Positions 13,280 through 13,469 of a stretch of 13,469 bases of DNA are shown piece by piece. Location of the stretch: positions 1 through 13,469 of the forward strand of contig JABDIZ010000319.1 of the NCBI GenBank assembly GCA_013003465.1, read 5' to 3'. Position 1 is the stretch's first letter, and the number at the start of each line of letters is the position of its first letter. The notes beneath the pieces are model-generated. The model had not been told where the DNA came from, ran no database searches, and saw nothing but the letters and a program-made list of their open reading frames with translations. The stretch is from Rhodothermaceae bacterium. GTDB taxonomy: Bacteria; Bacteroidota; Rhodothermia; Rhodothermales; Rubricoccaceae. A program made the position numbers and the translations under genes.

Positions 13280-13469
13280 CTACAGCCTGACCGCCACGCC
13301 GTCGTAGGGCTCGAACCCGAGCTCGACAGCGGCCTCGCGGAACCGCTTGCGGCTGTCGCCCCAAAGCAGCGTGGAGGCGTCGCGCCAGTAGCCAAGTGTG
13401 ACCGTGCTGTCCCGATGTCCGGCGAGCGCCTGCACGATCGGGACCGGCCAGTCGAGCAGCAAGTGGTAG
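13280..13469 (-). CDS. Tyrosine recombinase (phage/ICE-type integrase), C-terminal part only
   Basis: The minus strand codes for 62 residues up to the stop at 13280-13282; the frame stays open at the window edge, so the 5' part is missing. The sequence LLLDWPVPIVQALAGHRDST, then VTLGYW, fits the end of the tyrosine recombinase catalytic domain: GH is the conserved catalytic His region and Y in LGYW is the candidate nucleophile that attaches to DNA. A 34-residue tail follows. A TTG at 13462 should not be taken as a start; the catalytic Arg and the R-x-x-H box would lie upstream outside the window. It reads toward tRNA-Lys, the usual arrangement for an element integrated at a tRNA. Confidence 0.72.
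   Translation of the reverse strand, partial: YHLLLDWPVPIVQALAGHRDSTVTLGYWRDASTLLWGDSRKRFREAAVELGFEPYDGVAVRL

Overview
The window looks like chromosomal DNA from a high-GC member of the Bacteroidota lineage, most likely Rhodothermota (Rhodothermus/Salinibacter/Rubricoccus-like). Four things point there: the rpmB-rpmG-DUF4295 ribosomal cluster typical of Bacteroidota and relatives; a C-terminal type IX secretion (Por) sorting domain on the first secreted protein; a TonB-dependent receptor with an N-terminal carboxypeptidase-regulatory-like domain; and starts mostly without Shine-Dalgarno sequences, with Bacteroidota-like -7 elements (TAnnTTnG type). This is inference from content; no rRNA is present.

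Layout. 1-100 (-) is probably the 5' end of a gene leaving the window. 371-2759 (+) holds two secreted proteins: a 605-residue FG-GAP/VCBS + ASPIC/UnbV (CRTAC1-like) T9SS cargo and a small DUF1579-like protein. 2774-3484 (-) is an outer-membrane beta-barrel candidate, divergent from a LolC/E-type ABC permease (3612-4871, +, TTG start). Next come a TPR lipoprotein (5010-5924, +) and a PorV/FadL-like barrel protein (6235-7470, +), separated by a 310-bp gap with a perfect 13-bp inverted repeat. A strong terminator (7515-7559) precedes rpmB, rpmG and the DUF4295 gene; a probably bidirectional terminator (8301-8333) separates them from a convergent four-helix membrane protein (8352-8813, -). tRNA-Pro(TGG) and tRNA-Arg(TCT) follow, then a periplasmic tandem alpha/beta-barrel-like protein, tRNA-Cys(GCA), and a likely metal-uptake pair: a His/Cys-rich small protein and a ZnuD-like TonB receptor. 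The right end has tRNA-Lys(CTT), a terminator, two pairs of GGCGTACCC direct repeats and the 3' end of a tyrosine recombinase gene.

Most genes are ordinary envelope and translation functions. The parts most worth a second look are the right edge, which reads as one end of an element integrated at tRNA-Lys(CTT) with candidate integrase arm sites; the His-rich/TonB-receptor operon with a 21-bp palindrome between the genes; the 13-bp hairpin at 6173-6201; and two genes whose start codons lie exactly 4 nt after a -7-like element, suggesting leaderless mRNAs. I saw no CRISPR array, transposase, replication origin or complete defence system.
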